Assembly (NCBI GenBank): GCA_030431455.1
Contig: JAUIJE010000008.1
Location: 124,001 to 188,000 of the forward strand
Source: a bacterium
GTDB lineage: Bacteria; Myxococcota; UBA727; JAUIJE01
Direction of reading: 5' to 3'
DNA: 64,000 bases
Notes under the pieces: model-generated
The model's database searches: none
The model's input: the letters and a program-made list of their open reading frames with translations, nothing else
Told to the model about the DNA's origin: nothing
Translations under genes and position numbers: made by a program
In this document: piece by piece, positions 62,858-64,000 of the stretch
Numbering within the stretch: position 1 is the stretch's first letter
Layout of the letters: each line of letters begins with the position of its first letter

Positions 62858-64000
62858 CTAAGGGCGCGGCCCGAACGCGCTCTGCAGCGCCGCGGGTTCG
62901 ATGGGCTGGCCCTCGAGCTCCTCGAGCGCGGCCAACACCCAGCTGTCGCGCATCGCGGCCCGGCCGTCGAGCACCGTCGAGCCGCGGGGGGGCGGCAAAA
63001 ACCGGTGCGGGGACAACCCGTCTTTGGGCAGCGGCTCGCCGTCGGCGCCCAAGTACCGGGCGGTGGTCACGAACAACACGCCTTTGTCGGGCAACGGGAT
63101 CTGCCGCTGCACGGTGCCCTTGCCCGTGGTTTGGCCCCCGAGCACGATGGCGCGGCCCCGGTCCTTGAGCACCAACGACACGAGCTCGGCCGCGCTGGCG
63201 GTGCCGCTGTCGACGAGCACGACCAGCGGGGTCTTGACGTCGCTGCCTTGGTAGCGGGCCTTGTATTCTTCCTGCGGGCGGCCGGGGCGGCCTTTGACCC
63301 CGCCGATGGCCCCGTCGGACAAGAACAGGTCGAGCAGCGCGATGCCCTCTTCGATGCGCCCGCCCCCGTTGTGGCGCAGGTCGAGGATGGTGCCGCGGGT
63401 GCCGGGGTATTCGCGCACCGCGAGCTCGGCTTCGCGGGCGCAGCCTTGTTCGAACCGGGCCACGCGCAAGTAAAGAACATTGCCCGGCAACCGCTCGGCC
63501 GCGATGCGCGACTCGGGCAACAAGGTGCGCACCGCGATGACCATGCGCGGGGTGTCCTCGCCGGTCTGGACCTTGAGCCGCACGGGGGTGCCGGCGGGTC
63601 CGATCAGCCGCAGCGTGCTCTCTTGGTAGGTCAGGCTCTCGGTGGGGATGCCGTCGATGGACAGGATGTGATCGCCGGGCTGCACGCCCCGGCGCTCGGC
63701 GTCGGACCCGTGCCGCACACTTTTGACCTCGGAGGGCTCGTAGGGCTGCAGGGAGATGCCGGGGTTGGCCACGCGCGCTTTCATGTTGGTCGACAACCGC
63801 GCGACCTCGGCCGGGGGCACGTAGTTGGTGTAGGGATCGTCGAGGCTGATGGCGAGCGCGCGGGCCACGCTCTCGACGGTGGCGGCGGGCACGCGGTCGC
63901 CTTTGTGGGTGACGCTCAAGGCTTGGATCAACACGTCGGCCACGTCGCGCCCCCGGCGCGGCGGATACACATCGATCTCGACGCTGCGGCGGCCACAACG
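62858..64000 (-). CDS. S41 C-terminal processing peptidase, cut by window edge
   Basis: At least 380 residues; the frame stays open to the window edge, so the N-terminus is outside. A PDZ domain spans about 95-180 of the visible part (VQPGDHILSIDGIPTESL). The tail-specific protease domain has GTILDLRHNGGG, the catalytic Ser in DSGTASAAELV and the Lys in GGQTTGKGTVQ. CtpA/Prc enzymes degrade or trim periplasmic proteins from the C-terminus and often regulate cell-wall hydrolases. No signal sequence can be seen, as that end is missing. The 150 bases after it hold an AT-rich patch and no gene. Confidence 0.93.
   Translation of the reverse strand, partial: RCGRRSVEIDVYPPRRGRDVADVLIQALSVTHKGDRVPAATVESVARALAISLDDPYTNYVPPAEVARLSTNMKARVANPGISLQPYEPSEVKSVRHGSDAERRGVQPGDHILSIDGIPTESLTYQESTLRLIGPAGTPVRLKVQTGEDTPRMVIAVRTLLPESRIAAERLPGNVLYLRVARFEQGCAREAELAVREYPGTRGTILDLRHNGGGRIEEGIALLDLFLSDGAIGGVKGRPGRPQEEYKARYQGSDVKTPLVVLVDSGTASAAELVSLVLKDRGRAIVLGGQTTGKGTVQRQIPLPDKGVLFVTTARYLGADGEPLPKDGLSPHRFLPPPRGSTVLDGRAAMRDSWVLAALEELEGQPIEPAALQSAFGPRP

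Overview
The window is about 64 kb of very GC-rich, densely packed chromosomal DNA. It suggests a Gram-negative predator or social-type bacterium of the Myxococcota / former Deltaproteobacteria. The reasons are three membrane-anchored eukaryote-like Ser/Thr kinases, many lipoproteins and signal-peptide proteins with Asp/Ala/Gly or Asp-Gly linkers and Cys-rich modules, a PilZ protein, type III secretion parts, a sigma54 activator and outer-membrane-type barrels. That assignment is inference: no rRNA gene is present, and I found no tRNA, CRISPR array, insertion sequence or prophage.

Layout. 1-8.5 kb: a cut-off lipoprotein, a SanA/YdcF-type protein, a glycerophosphodiester phosphodiesterase, a Ser/Thr kinase with TPRs coupled to a zinc-ribbon/TPR protein, and a PEGA-like membrane protein. 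8.6-14.5 kb: leucine-dehydrogenase-type enzyme, MltF-type lytic transglycosylase with a small membrane partner, HD phosphohydrolase, secreted barrel-like protein. 14.7-17.1 kb: an isolated pair resembling type III secretion SctP and SctQ. 17.4-25.2 kb: secreted alpha/beta hydrolase, a shikimate-kinase-like protein without a Walker A lysine, then fhs, putA and a THUMP methyltransferase. 25.4-30.9 kb: Cys-rich lipoprotein, then a three-gene coupled operon of Ser/Thr kinase, ADP-ribosylglycohydrolase and an unknown protein. 31.4-35.9 kb: a four-gene coupled operon of ECF sigma factor, membrane anti-sigma-like protein, caspase-fold protease and a secreted protein made of about 91-residue repeats with a Trp-Cys-Gly motif. 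36-44.3 kb: SRPBCC protein, GH13 lipoprotein, sigma54 activator, pckA, cyanophycinase-like lipoprotein, LRR protein. 44.4-48.8 kb: rpsN with a long structured leader, fumC, enoyl-reductase-like and AlkD-like proteins. 48.8-64 kb, nearly all on the minus strand: a third kinase, BtaA-like enzyme, LRR lipoprotein coupled to ileS, a barrel-type protein, etfBA, PilZ, Cys-rich secreted protein and a cut-off S41 protease.

Metabolically the window covers amino-acid and C1 use (PutA, leucine dehydrogenase type, Fhs, EtfAB) feeding the C4/C3 node (FumC, PckA). Gene packing is tight, with many ATGA stop-start overlaps marking coupled operons.

Three observations stand out. First, the sigma/anti-sigma/caspase/WCG-repeat operon. 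Second, an internal in-frame start with a perfect Shine-Dalgarno inside sctQ, as known for SpaO and YscQ. Third, a dispersed motif close to CAATGYNNCTGCAY that sits inside unrelated genes on both strands and in several reading frames, and that forces runs of otherwise avoided codons. It behaves like a DNA-level recognition sequence rather than a protein-level one.
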